Below, piece by piece: positions 31,398 through 41,149 of a DNA stretch of 64,000 bases. The position numbers and the translations under genes were made by a program. The notes below the pieces were generated by a model, which was not told where the DNA came from, made no database searches, and saw only the letters and a program-made list of their open reading frames with translations. The first letter of the stretch is position 1, and the number at the start of each line of letters is the position of its first letter. Source of the stretch: Mycosarcoma maydis (lineage: Eukaryota; Basidiomycota; Ustilaginomycetes; Ustilaginales); contig NC_026480.1 in the NCBI RefSeq assembly GCF_000328475.2, positions 1,488,001 to 1,552,000 of the forward strand, read 5' to 3'.

Positions 31398-33362
31398 ATG
31401 ACTCAGTTCAACATGGACGGTATCGAAAGGAAGGCCGTGCAAGACCGCTACCATGCGGCCGACACCTCGCTCCCACCTCCAAACATCCACGTTGGCAGTG
31501 CCCAGCGCAATCAGAGCAGGCGGACGCCTAGACGTAGATGGGCGATCGCAAGTGTAGTTTTGCTTGGCTACTTCTGGCTGTGTTCGCCCGCCGGCAACGA
31601 TATCTTGGATGGCATTCGTCGTCGGATCCACCATCATAGCGGTTGCTCGTCCGACGCCCCTTACTTGCGACCCGAGAATGAGACTGACTTTTCTCGAGCG
31701 GAGCGAGGTCAGGTGGTGTGGTTTGACTGCGGCGATGAGAAGCGCTATCCTTCGCCGCTCAAGTGCGGTCGCATGAAGGCGCCCCTTGATTGGACCAATG
31801 CCGACACGGACAGCCGAAATGCCTCTATCGCTGTCATCTTCTACCCCGCCGGTGCTGGCAAAACACACGAGGATGAGGTGCTCGGCTCGCTCCTTACCAA
31901 CCCCGGTGGACCTGGTGGCTCGGGATTCGAGTTTATCGCCCGTAAGAATGCAGCTAAGAACAACGAGCTACTGGCCGCCAACTTTGACACCATCCTCGAC
32001 CACAAGTACAATATTGTCTCGTTTGATCCTCGTGGTGTTGGCCGCACCTTTCCGCGTATGGATTGCTGGAACAGCACTGAAAAAAGCTACGTCCACCGCA
32101 TCGAGGCAGGCTCGTTCGGTGCTCTGTACTCGCATCCCGGTGCGCTCGACAGCGAGGTTGGTTCACAACTCGCCAGTATCGACCTACTCTCCCAGCTCTG
32201 CAGCGCCGATCCGTTCGTCTCCGAGCATGGCAAGTACGTTGGCACAACCGCCGTTGCTCGGGATATGCAGCTCCTTCACCGATTCTTTGGTGACAAGCGC
32301 ATCAACTATTGGGGCTTTAGCTATGGCACCGTGCTTGGTTCTACGTTTGCTGACATGTTCCCACAGGGCGTCAATCGTTTGATAATCGATGGTGTAGTTG
32401 ACGTGCCCAACTACATGGAGGGTCTCTGGAGTGACAATCTCAAGGATACTGATGGCGGCTTTGACGGCTTCTTCAACGAGTGTATCAAGGCTGGACCTCA
32501 GGCTTGTTCGCTGGCTACACAGGCTTCAGATGGCAACGAGCTCAAGCAGAAATTCCTCGACTTGCTCGAAGAGCTCAAGTACCATCCCATCCCTGTGTTT
32601 CTGGCGGATGTGCCGCAACTGCTCACCTTTAGCATGGTTCTCGAGACCTTCTTTATCGCGCTATACAAGCCGGCTGGATGGCCCAAGCTTGCCGACATGA
32701 TCAACGATGTCTTGAACGGCAACGGCACTACGTTTGTGAATGCCAACGGAGACTCGACCTACCATATTCCGATCACGCCCGAGTCAGAGGAAGCGAACGC
32801 CGCCATCGCCTGCGGTGACGCTCTTCGAGAACCGAGCGAAAAGTCGTGGAGCATCGATCAGGCTAAGGAGCACATCCGTGTTCTCGAAGCTGACTCAGCG
32901 CTGTTCGGACAGTTTTTTGCCGACCAAGGCATCAAGTGCATTGGGTCGTGGAAGCTGCGTTCCAACGAGCGACACCGTGGTCAGTTTAAGAGCAACACCT
33001 CGTATCCCTTGCTTACGCTAGGCAATGATTTCGACCCGGTCACGCCTGGTCGTTTCGCCGACAAGATCGCCGACACGTTTGGATCGGCCGTCTCGGTGCG
33101 TCGTGCAGGCTATGGACACTGCAGTCTCTCGCAGCCGTCCAAGTGTATCAACCGGATCATTGGCGACTACTTTGTCAATGGCACCGTGCCTGATAAGGGC
33201 ACCAAATGCGAGGTGGATGAGTCGCCTTTTCCTCAACCCAAGAACGAGTCGCGCACTCTCGTGCCGCTCTCGACTGAACATGGTCGGGATCTAGAGCTTA
33301 GCGAGGCCATGTCGGCGATTAGCGACGCCGTGATCGAGTACAATGTCCGTCGTCTGCTGTGA
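31398..33362 (+). CDS. Membrane-anchored alpha/beta-hydrolase serine peptidase (TAP-like)
   Basis: A 654-residue type II membrane protein. One hydrophobic segment near residues 48-62 (AIASVVLLGYFWLC) follows a basic cytosolic end (RRTPRRRW), so the catalytic part should lie outside the cytosol. The fold resembles bacterial and fungal tripeptidyl aminopeptidases (S33). It has the oxyanion loop NPGGPGGSGF, the nucleophile S308 in GFSYGT, D544 or D546 in GNDFDPVTP of the TAP-like C-terminal domain, and H574 in GYGHCSL. Several Asn-x-Ser/Thr sites and paired cysteines fit a secretory-pathway protein. It probably removes N-terminal peptides from extracellular or vacuolar substrates; the specificity is inferred. 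Start ATG 31398; single exon. Confidence 0.85.
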   Translation: MTQFNMDGIERKAVQDRYHAADTSLPPPNIHVGSAQRNQSRRTPRRRWAIASVVLLGYFWLCSPAGNDILDGIRRRIHHHSGCSSDAPYLRPENETDFSRAERGQVVWFDCGDEKRYPSPLKCGRMKAPLDWTNADTDSRNASIAVIFYPAGAGKTHEDEVLGSLLTNPGGPGGSGFEFIARKNAAKNNELLAANFDTILDHKYNIVSFDPRGVGRTFPRMDCWNSTEKSYVHRIEAGSFGALYSHPGALDSEVGSQLASIDLLSQLCSADPFVSEHGKYVGTTAVARDMQLLHRFFGDKRINYWGFSYGTVLGSTFADMFPQGVNRLIIDGVVDVPNYMEGLWSDNLKDTDGGFDGFFNECIKAGPQACSLATQASDGNELKQKFLDLLEELKYHPIPVFLADVPQLLTFSMVLETFFIALYKPAGWPKLADMINDVLNGNGTTFVNANGDSTYHIPITPESEEANAAIACGDALREPSEKSWSIDQAKEHIRVLEADSALFGQFFADQGIKCIGSWKLRSNERHRGQFKSNTSYPLLTLGNDFDPVTPGRFADKIADTFGSAVSVRRAGYGHCSLSQPSKCINRIIGDYFVNGTVPDKGTKCEVDESPFPQPKNESRTLVPLSTEHGRDLELSEAMSAISDAVIEYNVRRLL

Positions 33363-33771
33363 AGCGGGTGTCTGAGCGCATGTTCTATCTCACTAAGGAT
33401 TTGAAATACAAGCCAATGAGGTGTGCATCTTCTTGTCTGCTCGCTCAGTCACGAGTCTCTCCCGTGGTCGTGTTTGAAACTGGAAGCTGCAAAGCTTGTC
33501 GAAAAACAAAAACAGCTCTGGACAAGCCGAGAAAGAGGGAGAAGAATTAGCCTGTGTGGAGTAATCTCGAGATGCAGGGGCCAACAGAAAGTGTTGCTCT
33601 TGGTGTTTCCGTTTGAGAAATTCGGGATTGTGATCGCTGGCTTGGCCACGATCATGACAAGACGACTACTACCGCGAACACACACGATATATCGTCGCTT
33701 GTACATGCTCAACGGAGGATTCAACAAGGGGCTGTCGTGAGACTGCTGGTCAATAGCTTGACGTTGTCGAG
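33363..33771. other. 409-nt spacer
   Basis: Terminator side of the hydrolase and promoter of the F-box gene; nothing else is seen. Confidence 0.5.
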
Positions 33772-35694
33772 ATGGATTGGCACGTTGCAAGCCAGAGTCT
33801 ACTAGGAGCGTTGCCGTTGGACCTGTTGGAGCCCATCCTTTCGCATTTACGCCATCGAGTGCGCGATCTAGCGGCATGTGCACTCGTATGCCGTCGCTTC
33901 TACCAACTCGCGACGCCTCTGCTGTACGAGCGTGTTTTCCTCCGCGATCAGACGCGCCTCAAACTCGTGTTCGGCTGTCTTGGCCACAACCAGAATCTCT
34001 GTGCGCTGATCAGGGTGGTGGAATTGCGCGTGTTCCCCTTCGGTCTCGATGCGGAACGACTGGAACAACTCGAGGTAGATATTGAATCCACTTTTAGGCA
34101 TGCGATCAATCTGGAGGAGCTCGTATGGACGCGAGCGGGAAGCCTCAATGATCGACTGCTGCCAACGCTGCTCGGCTCATCAGCAAAGTTGCAGAGATTG
34201 GAGCTGGCGGGAGATGCAAGACTTTGGACCATGCCGACATTGCTCAACCACATTCCGCCGAGTGTGCAGAGCCTCAGTCTGATACTGCCAGAGAGGGCTG
34301 CGCTGTGGGGCCTGGTTGACATAGCCAAAAAGCTGTTGAACGATCCGGAGCCGGAAGCGAGCTCAGCGCTAGCATCGCACGCTGATGCAGTGCAGATGGA
34401 TAGTGGCAGCGTCAAGCAAGCAAATGGGCTCCAGAGTCTGAGCATCCTATGTCAGCATTCTACGCACCTGGCGGATGCAACTCTGATCGCAGTGGCTCCG
34501 CATCTGAAACACTTACGGCGACTGTCGCTAGCAGGCTGCCGAGCTGTCACGGGACGTGGAATCGAAGCTATCCTTCGTCACGCCTGCGAGGACGGTCATG
34601 GTGTCTCAGACCTTGCCATGGAGGGCCTCAACATCCAAGCGCAAGGAGTTGACTTGCTGCATCCGTATGCTTCCTCTTTACGATTGCTCTCGCTGACGTA
34701 TCCAAGATCTGCCTCGTCTTCCGGGTCGCGCTCGCTGCCAGCCGCTTCTGTACATGATTTCTACACCAGCTTTGCAAAACTCATCGAGGAGGCCATCAAC
34801 CTGGAAGAGCTAACGCACTATGCCGGTGCTGGTTCGCGACCGGCGATGGACAGTGGAAACGAGGGCAACGAAGGCGAAGATGCGCGCCTGGTCAATTTGG
34901 ACGAGCTGGATGACGGCGAATCCGAATATGATGAGGCGGGAGAATATGTTGAGGCGGTGCGGAAGGATAGCAACGCCAGCGGTGATGCTTCTTGGACATG
35001 CAACGATTGGATCAGACGTTTCTCTGGACCACCACCGGCAGGCAGTGTTCGATATGGGTTGCCAAAGAAGTCGACCGCGCCGAGCAATCTACCAGTGCTA
35101 CCCACTTGGTTCCTGATACGGCTTTTGGCGAGTCGGGGCAGTCAACTAAGAAAATTGCGACTGCACGGCATCGGACTATCGCTGGACCAGCTGGGTATGA
35201 TCGCGCAACACTGTCGCAAAGTGCAAGAGCTTGTGATTCAAATTTGGGAGGACGACTTGCCACGGCTGGCGGCGTTGCTGTGTCAGCTTCCACAGTTGAA
35301 GACGCTGCACATCCTGGCGTCGGCCTCGTCTGAGACCAGCTTGGGAGAACGAGAGATACAATGGATTGCGCAGGTCTGTACCGATGCCAATCGGGAACGA
35401 CGCTCGCAGAATGCAAAGAACATGTGCAATGGCAACTTGATGCTAGAAGGGAGCGGTCTACACCAGATCGGATTTCGGAACCGTGTCTGGCTTGTCGAAC
35501 GCACCTTCGATAAAAAGGAAGAGGCAGGACACGAGACACATTGCGATTCGGCTGTTGCAAATGCGAGTCGCAGCGGTGTTAATGCAGGAACATCATCGGC
35601 ACTGGGCGAGGAAGAGGTGATCCAGGTCACGCTCAAGAGATGGGATCCTGCAGCAGGCACGTTTCCTGAAGTATTGCTGGTGGTCAAGTCGTGA
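33772..35694 (+). CDS. F-box protein with leucine-rich repeats (I)
   Basis: A 640-residue protein that begins with an F-box-like unit at about 14-55 (LPLDLLEPILSHL then ACALVCRRFYQLATPLLYE), the usual Skp1-binding helix set of SCF ubiquitin ligases. Irregular leucine-rich repeats follow, for example LEELVWTRAGSLNDRLLP, LRRLSLAGCRAVTGRGIEAI and LRKLRLHGIGLSLDQL; these would bind a substrate. An acidic linker (about 360-400: DDGESEYDEAGEY) separates two repeat blocks. The C-terminal 80 residues are unusual and lack repeats. The substrate is unknown. Start ATG 33772; the frame has no introns. A second F-box/LRR gene occurs at 47.1 kb, but the two share only the general pattern. Confidence 0.72.
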   Translation: MDWHVASQSLLGALPLDLLEPILSHLRHRVRDLAACALVCRRFYQLATPLLYERVFLRDQTRLKLVFGCLGHNQNLCALIRVVELRVFPFGLDAERLEQLEVDIESTFRHAINLEELVWTRAGSLNDRLLPTLLGSSAKLQRLELAGDARLWTMPTLLNHIPPSVQSLSLILPERAALWGLVDIAKKLLNDPEPEASSALASHADAVQMDSGSVKQANGLQSLSILCQHSTHLADATLIAVAPHLKHLRRLSLAGCRAVTGRGIEAILRHACEDGHGVSDLAMEGLNIQAQGVDLLHPYASSLRLLSLTYPRSASSSGSRSLPAASVHDFYTSFAKLIEEAINLEELTHYAGAGSRPAMDSGNEGNEGEDARLVNLDELDDGESEYDEAGEYVEAVRKDSNASGDASWTCNDWIRRFSGPPPAGSVRYGLPKKSTAPSNLPVLPTWFLIRLLASRGSQLRKLRLHGIGLSLDQLGMIAQHCRKVQELVIQIWEDDLPRLAALLCQLPQLKTLHILASASSETSLGEREIQWIAQVCTDANRERRSQNAKNMCNGNLMLEGSGLHQIGFRNRVWLVERTFDKKEEAGHETHCDSAVANASRSGVNAGTSSALGEEEVIQVTLKRWDPAAGTFPEVLLVVKS

Positions 35695-35870
35695 TGATGT
35701 CCACATTTGTGATTGGTAGGCGCAACTCACGACTCTGTGGGGCGGTGCAACTAAGGTCTGATGTCAGACCACCTTGCTTGCATCTACACCTCGTGGAGGA
35801 GACTGTGTGCTTGGAGCGAAGGCACTTTCTTGTACATCACATGGTCGCTGCCAAGAGAGCACATCCTACC

Positions 35871-35898
35871 ACGAGGCACGAGGCACGAGGCACGAGGC
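35871..35898. repeat. (ACGAGGC)4 heptamer array
   Basis: Four perfect 7-nt copies, followed by ATGAAAA. Confidence 0.95.
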
Positions 35899-37116
35899 AT
35901 GAAAAATTCTCCGAGATTCCAAGGCCAGCGGAAAGGTTTCGGTCGTAAGTTAGAACGATTGAGTCGGCCAACGGAATCAACGGAGAAAGCATGGTGCGAC
36001 CAAGTCGTGAGTGAACACGAAACCAACAGCTGATTTACCACACCGTGCACCATACCGTAAACGTATGACGGGTTGTCCTCGAATAGCCGGTCGAAGTTTC
36101 GAAATTGTTTGTTCTGCATAACGTGAACGCAGACGCATGCGATGGTTACCGTCAAACCCGAACATCCGCAGGCGCGAGGGTCTAGACGCAGACGCGAGAG
36201 CGAGCGAGGCTGATGTACAGCACAGAACTGCGGTGAAGATGTGCACGCACCTTCTCTCGCACGACGCCACGCCAAGGTCTTGGAAAATGCGGAAACCCTC
36301 TGGAAAAATCGCCGAACTACGACTGCTCAACGAGGAACGGTATGGAAACAAGGCCAAAAACAAACAGGAGGGGAAAAGCAAACGGCAAAATTGACAGACC
36401 CGAGCTACCGGTTATTTAGCGCACCCGGTGACGCTTCAAGAGATCGCGGCAGGCTAGCTTATCGATTGTTCTAGGCGTCTGCATTCGTGATTCGTCGTGG
36501 TCGCATGTACATTCAAGATGTATGAACATGTTGCTCGGCAGCGCACTCACGTCAGCACCAAGCGCCCTGAGACGCGACGTTTTGCGCCAACGTCAGGCTC
36601 CCTATTTGCCAGACTGTGCCGGCTACCGTGGAGAAGAAAGCCGAGTCAAAAGTGAGAGAGCGTGCCGTCATTCGTCAGACGACGCGCACTGCTATTCCTG
36701 CGCTGCCCAATTCGAGCTCGGCAAGCCAACCGGTCTCGCATACGATTCATTGGATCACGGATGAATTTTGCAGCTACAGCCACCGAGTGTAGTCATTTGC
36801 AACGCACGTCGTCTCGGCGTGACGAAACGCAAACGGGTGTAGGCCTGTGCGTGTTTGTGCTAGCCAGCCAGTGGGTGGATGAGACACGAGCTTGCAAGAG
36901 CAGTGCGCCAACACGAGAGATGTCTAGTTTTTGCACACCAACAACATAGTAGACGCCGACGGGCGTGGCTGGTTGCAAACGAGGCTCTGACCAACATGTT
37001 GATGACAATTCCATGCATCAGAGAACAACCAGGCTAAGTTACAGTAAGTCGTGAGTGGCCCGCTATTCACGATTTTGCCGGCGCGCCACTCGGAATTGAC
37101 GAGTTTCAATCACAAA

Positions 37117-37137
37117 TCACGAATCACGAATCACGAA
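37117..37137. repeat. (TCACGAA)3 heptamer array
   Basis: Three perfect copies, preceded by one degenerate copy TCACAAA. Confidence 0.9.
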
Positions 37138-37688
37138 TGCTTCACCGGTGGCATGTGGAGAGGCACACACAGCCAACGAAATGTGAATCGAAACTCACGA
37201 ATGCGTTCCTAAGCAGGCACGACGGAAAAGAAAGAATGAAAAATAAATACCAAAGAAAAGTTTCGTTCTAGTCGTGAGCAATTAAATTTCACTTGGTCAC
37301 ACACTCTCTCGTGACGGTGCTGCGTGTTTGGGTTGGAAATTTGATCCGGATTTTGACGTTCTCCGTGGAAGCCGAGGAGCTGAACTTTCCGTTTTGGTTT
37401 AACCATGGGATGCGTTGGATTAACGTTGTTATTTGCTGGTGCCCTTGCATTTACGCTTCACGATTTACAAGCCGGGTATAGACGCTGTTGTGGCGAGCAG
37501 CCAAGCGCTGCAGCTGCGTTGCATGCGTTACGTTTCGATGCACAATCAAACACGAATCGTCCATACAATTCGTGATTGCGAGTTGCGATGGTTGAAAATT
37601 TCTCCGAAGCGATCGATGCAGCTGGATTCGCGATTTGCGCTCCCCTGTGCTTGGCCCAGTGTCAATCACGAATGAGCTTGTGCGAATC

Positions 37689-37697
37689 TATATATAG
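37689..37697 (+). promoter_or_regulatory. TATA box of the MFS transporter gene
   Basis: TATATATAG, 110 nt upstream of the ATG at 37799. Confidence 0.55.
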
Positions 37698-37798
37698 AGC
37701 GAACACCGTTGACATCCGCGGTGCAAGACGTCGTCCCTTTGCATTCATCCTTCTGTCTCTACAGACTCGTAACCATTGGTCTGCCTTCCACATCCGCA

Positions 37799-39577
37799 AT
37801 GCAATCGCCCAAGCATGCCGCCTCGAGCGCGGCACCCTCGATCGATCCATCCAACCTGGATCTGGAAAAGCAAAACTCGTCGAGCAACGGCGATGCTGCT
37901 ACCGCAGTAGGACACGCCGACACTTCGATCTCAGAAAAGGAAGACGCCATCGCACCCGCCAAAGGCGCGTCGGTTGGCTTCCATCCATCCACCGCTCCAA
38001 CCTACATCCCCGCCGATGGATCCAGTCCCGCAGCAACACGTCCCACGCGCACCTTCTCCCGGCGCGATCGCAGCGAGGCCAACGACAACACACATCCGTT
38101 CGGCGGTGACCTGGAACGCGCAGAAACCGAAAACCATCTCGAGCGATTTCAGTCGCAGGCTGGCAAGGACGTCGTTATTGTACATTGGGAGGGCGAAAAT
38201 GACTCGGAAAATCCTTTCACCTGGTCGAGGGCATACCGTTGGTACCTCACCATGCTCGCAGGTCTGCTGGTGCTCAACTCGACGTTTACCTCATCCGCGC
38301 CTTCTGGCGTGATCCCAGAGCTGGAAGTTGAATTTGGTTTTGGTCGCGAAGTCGCCACGTTGAGTCTCTCGATCTTTGTCGCTGGTTACTGCCTTGGTCC
38401 TCTTCTCTGGGGTCCTCTGTCCGAGCAGTTTGGACGAAAACCCGTGTTTATCCTCGCCATGATCATCTACACGTGCTTCAACATCGGTTGCGCGCTCTCC
38501 AAGAACACTGCATCCATCCTCGTCTTCCGTTTTCTTTCAGGCACGTTTGCCGCCTCGCCTCTGACCAACTCGGGTGGTGTGATTGCCGATCTGTGGGATG
38601 CCAAGACGCGTGGTATCGCGCTCTCGCTTTTCTCGCTTGCCCCATTCGCCGGTCCAGCGCTGGGTCCCATTGTCTCGGGCTTCATCTCGGTTGGTGGCGC
38701 TTCATGGAGGTGGCTTTTCTGGGTCTGCACCATCTTTTCCGGTGTCTGTCTCGCCCTGGTTGTCTTGACACTTCCCGAGACGTATGCGCCCATCATCCTA
38801 CTCAAAAAGGCGCGCAGGATTCGCAAAGAGACGGGCGACGACCGATACAAGGCTCCGATCGAGTTGGTCAAGGTGGAATGGAAGGACCGCATCAACAAGA
38901 CGATCCTCAAGCCTTTCATCATGCTCGGTCAGGAACCCATGCTGCTCGTCATGACCATCTACCTTTCCTTTGTGTATGGCGTCGTATACCTCTTGTTTGA
39001 GGCTTTCCCGATCGTCTTCACGCTTGGGCATGGCTTCAACGCCGGAATCAGTGGCGTCATGTTTGTGCCCTTCTTCCTCGGAGGTTGTGCCGCCGTGGCA
39101 CTTTACGTCATCTACTTTAATCCCAAGTACGCCAAACAGGCGGATGCACTCAAGGAGCAGGGCATCAACCGGGTGCCTCCCGAGGAGCGTCTGTACCCGA
39201 TCATGCTCGCTGGTCCTTGCTTGACGATTGCATTCTTCTGGTTTGGTTGGACCTCGTACGCGTCGATCAGCTTCTGGTCACCCATGATGGCCGGTAGCTT
39301 GATCGGCTTTGGTGTGCTGTTCTGCTTCTTGGGCGTGTTCAACTACTTGATCGATGTATACCTGGCCAATGCGGCTTCGGCGCTGGCTGCCAATACCGTG
39401 TGCCGTTCGTTGGCCGGCTTTGGATTCCCGCTGTTTGCAACACAGATGTTCACTGTGCTCACTCCGCGATGGGCGTCAACTCTGCTCGGTTTCATCTCGC
39501 TCATTATGGTGCCGATTCCGTTCTTGCTTTACAAGTACGGCTCCAAGATTCGCGCCATGTCGAAACACGCCATGTAA
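37799..39577 (+). CDS. Major facilitator superfamily transporter (DHA1 multidrug/polyamine type)
   Basis: A 592-residue plasma-membrane proton antiporter. A hydrophilic N-terminal region of about 145 residues, rich in Ser, Asp and Pro, precedes the first membrane helix (WYLTMLAGLLVLNSTFTSSA). The DHA1 signature motif A appears as GPLSEQFGRKP in loop 2-3, and the family's conserved ENPFTWSRAYRW lies just before helix 1. About twelve hydrophobic segments can be counted, with a central cytoplasmic loop (LLKKARRIRKETGDDRYKAP). The pattern resembles fungal drug and polyamine exporters of the Tpo1/Flu1 group; the substrate is not determinable. I chose ATG 37799 because the frame upstream to 37709 opens only with TTG, and because a strong TATA box sits 110 nt before it. 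Confidence 0.9.
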   Translation: MQSPKHAASSAAPSIDPSNLDLEKQNSSSNGDAATAVGHADTSISEKEDAIAPAKGASVGFHPSTAPTYIPADGSSPAATRPTRTFSRRDRSEANDNTHPFGGDLERAETENHLERFQSQAGKDVVIVHWEGENDSENPFTWSRAYRWYLTMLAGLLVLNSTFTSSAPSGVIPELEVEFGFGREVATLSLSIFVAGYCLGPLLWGPLSEQFGRKPVFILAMIIYTCFNIGCALSKNTASILVFRFLSGTFAASPLTNSGGVIADLWDAKTRGIALSLFSLAPFAGPALGPIVSGFISVGGASWRWLFWVCTIFSGVCLALVVLTLPETYAPIILLKKARRIRKETGDDRYKAPIELVKVEWKDRINKTILKPFIMLGQEPMLLVMTIYLSFVYGVVYLLFEAFPIVFTLGHGFNAGISGVMFVPFFLGGCAAVALYVIYFNPKYAKQADALKEQGINRVPPEERLYPIMLAGPCLTIAFFWFGWTSYASISFWSPMMAGSLIGFGVLFCFLGVFNYLIDVYLANAASALAANTVCRSLAGFGFPLFATQMFTVLTPRWASTLLGFISLIMVPIPFLLYKYGSKIRAMSKHAM

Positions 39578-39990
39578 TCTCGCTACAGTTGGAACCTAGC
39601 CCGCTGTCACTCAACGTTTGATACCCGCATCAGCTCTTTGGATCTCGCTCATCCATCCTTTCGCTTCGCTTTGCTTCCCGCATACTTACTGTCTAACACT
39701 GCAGTCGCGTTTAATTTATCTTTGTTCATCACACGTCGGTTTGCAAGCTGCGAGATATCTTAGATCGGCAGTTTGGGTAGCTCAATTACGCTTCCAACCG
39801 GGTGAGCGCGCATGGACGTGGGCAGATGTGCGATCTTGATCATTGTGCTTCGACAGCAGAGGACGCCGTGGGTTGTGTTTGGTTTCAATCTACGGCTGAC
39901 AGGTGGGCTTCTGATGGTGGGTTGCAGATCATTGAAATACACGAGACGAGGGTGGTAGGGTACAAAAAAAAGAGTGCATGCGGCAATTGA
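39578..39990. other. 413-nt spacer between convergent genes
   Basis: Pyrimidine-rich 3' flank of the transporter; nothing else is seen. Confidence 0.5.
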
Positions 39991-40560
39991 TCAGACGAGC
40001 AGAGTGAGGAGATGATCCAACAGGTAGGTTGTAGCAGCGAGGAGTGCAAGGGTGGTGAAGAGAACGAGAGCTATGTTGCGATTGGCGAGCCAGGTAGCAG
40101 GTGGAGCCAGCGATTGGATTGCCGCGTTCGTCTGCGCGGATGAACGAGTGGTGGTAGTAGCCGTGGTCGTACTGAAGGCGGTAGAGCGGGTGGGTGGAGC
40201 AACTGTAGGCTGCTGAGTTGTCGTGATGGTCGACGAACTGGATGGATCAAAGATGGTCACGATCCCTGAGGATGGCAGAGTCTGTGCGGGGATCGACGCA
40301 CTGGCCGTGTGTGGTTGAAGCGTCACACTCATGCATCCGCGAGGAACGGTGAGCGGCCCAATGGCGTGCATGCCCGATTCGGTCTGTAGAGTAGCATCCA
40401 GAGAACAGAGCGCTGCAGACGACCGACCAGTGCTGATCAAAGGATCATCGCTGTAGCTCTCAACTGGCAGCGACGCGCGTGGCTGCGAGATGGTCTGTGC
40501 CAAACTCGTCGCGCAGACGCATACAAGGCTCGTCGCGAGCAATGCACTTGCACATCGCAT
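39991..40560 (-). CDS. Ser/Thr-rich surface protein with signal peptide and C-terminal hydrophobic tail
   Basis: A 189-residue protein. It starts with a signal peptide (ALLATSLVCVCATSLA, likely cut near residue 22), then a short domain with two cysteines (C52, C76), then a Ser/Thr/Pro-rich stalk (TITTTQQPTVAPP, TTTATTTTRSS) suited for O-mannosylation. It ends in a hydrophobic segment (ALVLFTTLALLAATTYLL). The tail may be a GPI-attachment signal or a single membrane helix; a polar omega-site cluster is not clear. This resembles small fungal cell-wall or sensor-like proteins, but no domain was recognised. Start is the ATG at 40558-40560, because the longer frame uses a non-ATG codon. It is divergent from the small Cys-rich gene 282 nt away. 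Confidence 0.68.
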   Translation of the reverse strand: MRCASALLATSLVCVCATSLAQTISQPRASLPVESYSDDPLISTGRSSAALCSLDATLQTESGMHAIGPLTVPRGCMSVTLQPHTASASIPAQTLPSSGIVTIFDPSSSSTITTTQQPTVAPPTRSTAFSTTTATTTTRSSAQTNAAIQSLAPPATWLANRNIALVLFTTLALLAATTYLLDHLLTLLV

Positions 40561-40842
40561 CTTGGACGCTCCTCTCGTTTCGTCGAACCAATATGCTTGA
40601 CATCGACGTTGGTCGTAGACGAACGACAAGCGTCCCATCGTTGTTTTACAGAGCCTTGCTTTCGACGCGCCTTGAATGCATCGCTGAATCCAACATAAAT
40701 GTCGTCAGTGGCCCCACAGTCACATGTGCAGTCGTGAGTCTCATGTCAACTTTCAAGCAGACCCTTATCGTGAATATTCCCCGCTTTCCCTTCGCTCCCC
40801 TCCGCCTGGTTCTCACCGCTCACTCGCACCTCTTTCTCCAAC

Positions 40843-41130
40843 ATGCACCACTGCATCGGCATCCTCATCGAGCCGCTTATTGCGCTGTTCACCATCGGCA
40901 CCGACGTCATCGCTATCTGCCTCGACGGCTGTCTTCAAACGTGTCGAGAGTCGTGTCGCTGCATCTCGTGCTGCAACCGCTCGCTCTGCAATAGCAGCTA
41001 TCATGACGACGAACAAGCTCAGCCGATTTTGGAACCATCACAGCGCACAGCACAGCCACAGGCCACTGCCGATGGAGCGCCCCGGTGGAGCTCGGTCAGG
41101 ATGCTGCGCGAGGACAGCGCGCGTTGCTAA
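40843..41130 (+). CDS. Small hydrophobic cysteine-rich protein
   Basis: A 95-residue candidate with a hydrophobic N-terminal half (IGILIEPLIALFTIGTDVIAI). A dense cysteine patch follows at about 27-48 (CLDGCLQTC, CRCISCCN, then LCN), and the tail is polar. Short proteins with one or two helices followed by clustered cysteines are common in basidiomycetes and of unknown role; palmitoylated membrane peptides are one possibility. It has a good ATG context (CCAACATGC). The stop lies only 19 nt from the convergent HEAT gene. It could also be the first exon of something longer. Confidence 0.45.
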   Translation: MHHCIGILIEPLIALFTIGTDVIAICLDGCLQTCRESCRCISCCNRSLCNSSYHDDEQAQPILEPSQRTAQPQATADGAPRWSSVRMLREDSARC

Positions 41131-41149
41131 TACGCGGACCAGGTGGAAT

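Larger units (their letters stand above)
35695..37688. other. 2-kb intergenic region
   Basis: No gene supported. It contains the ACGAGGC array at 35871-35898, TCACGAA copies at 37117-37137 and scattered CACGA motifs. It ends at the MFS promoter. Confidence 0.5.
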
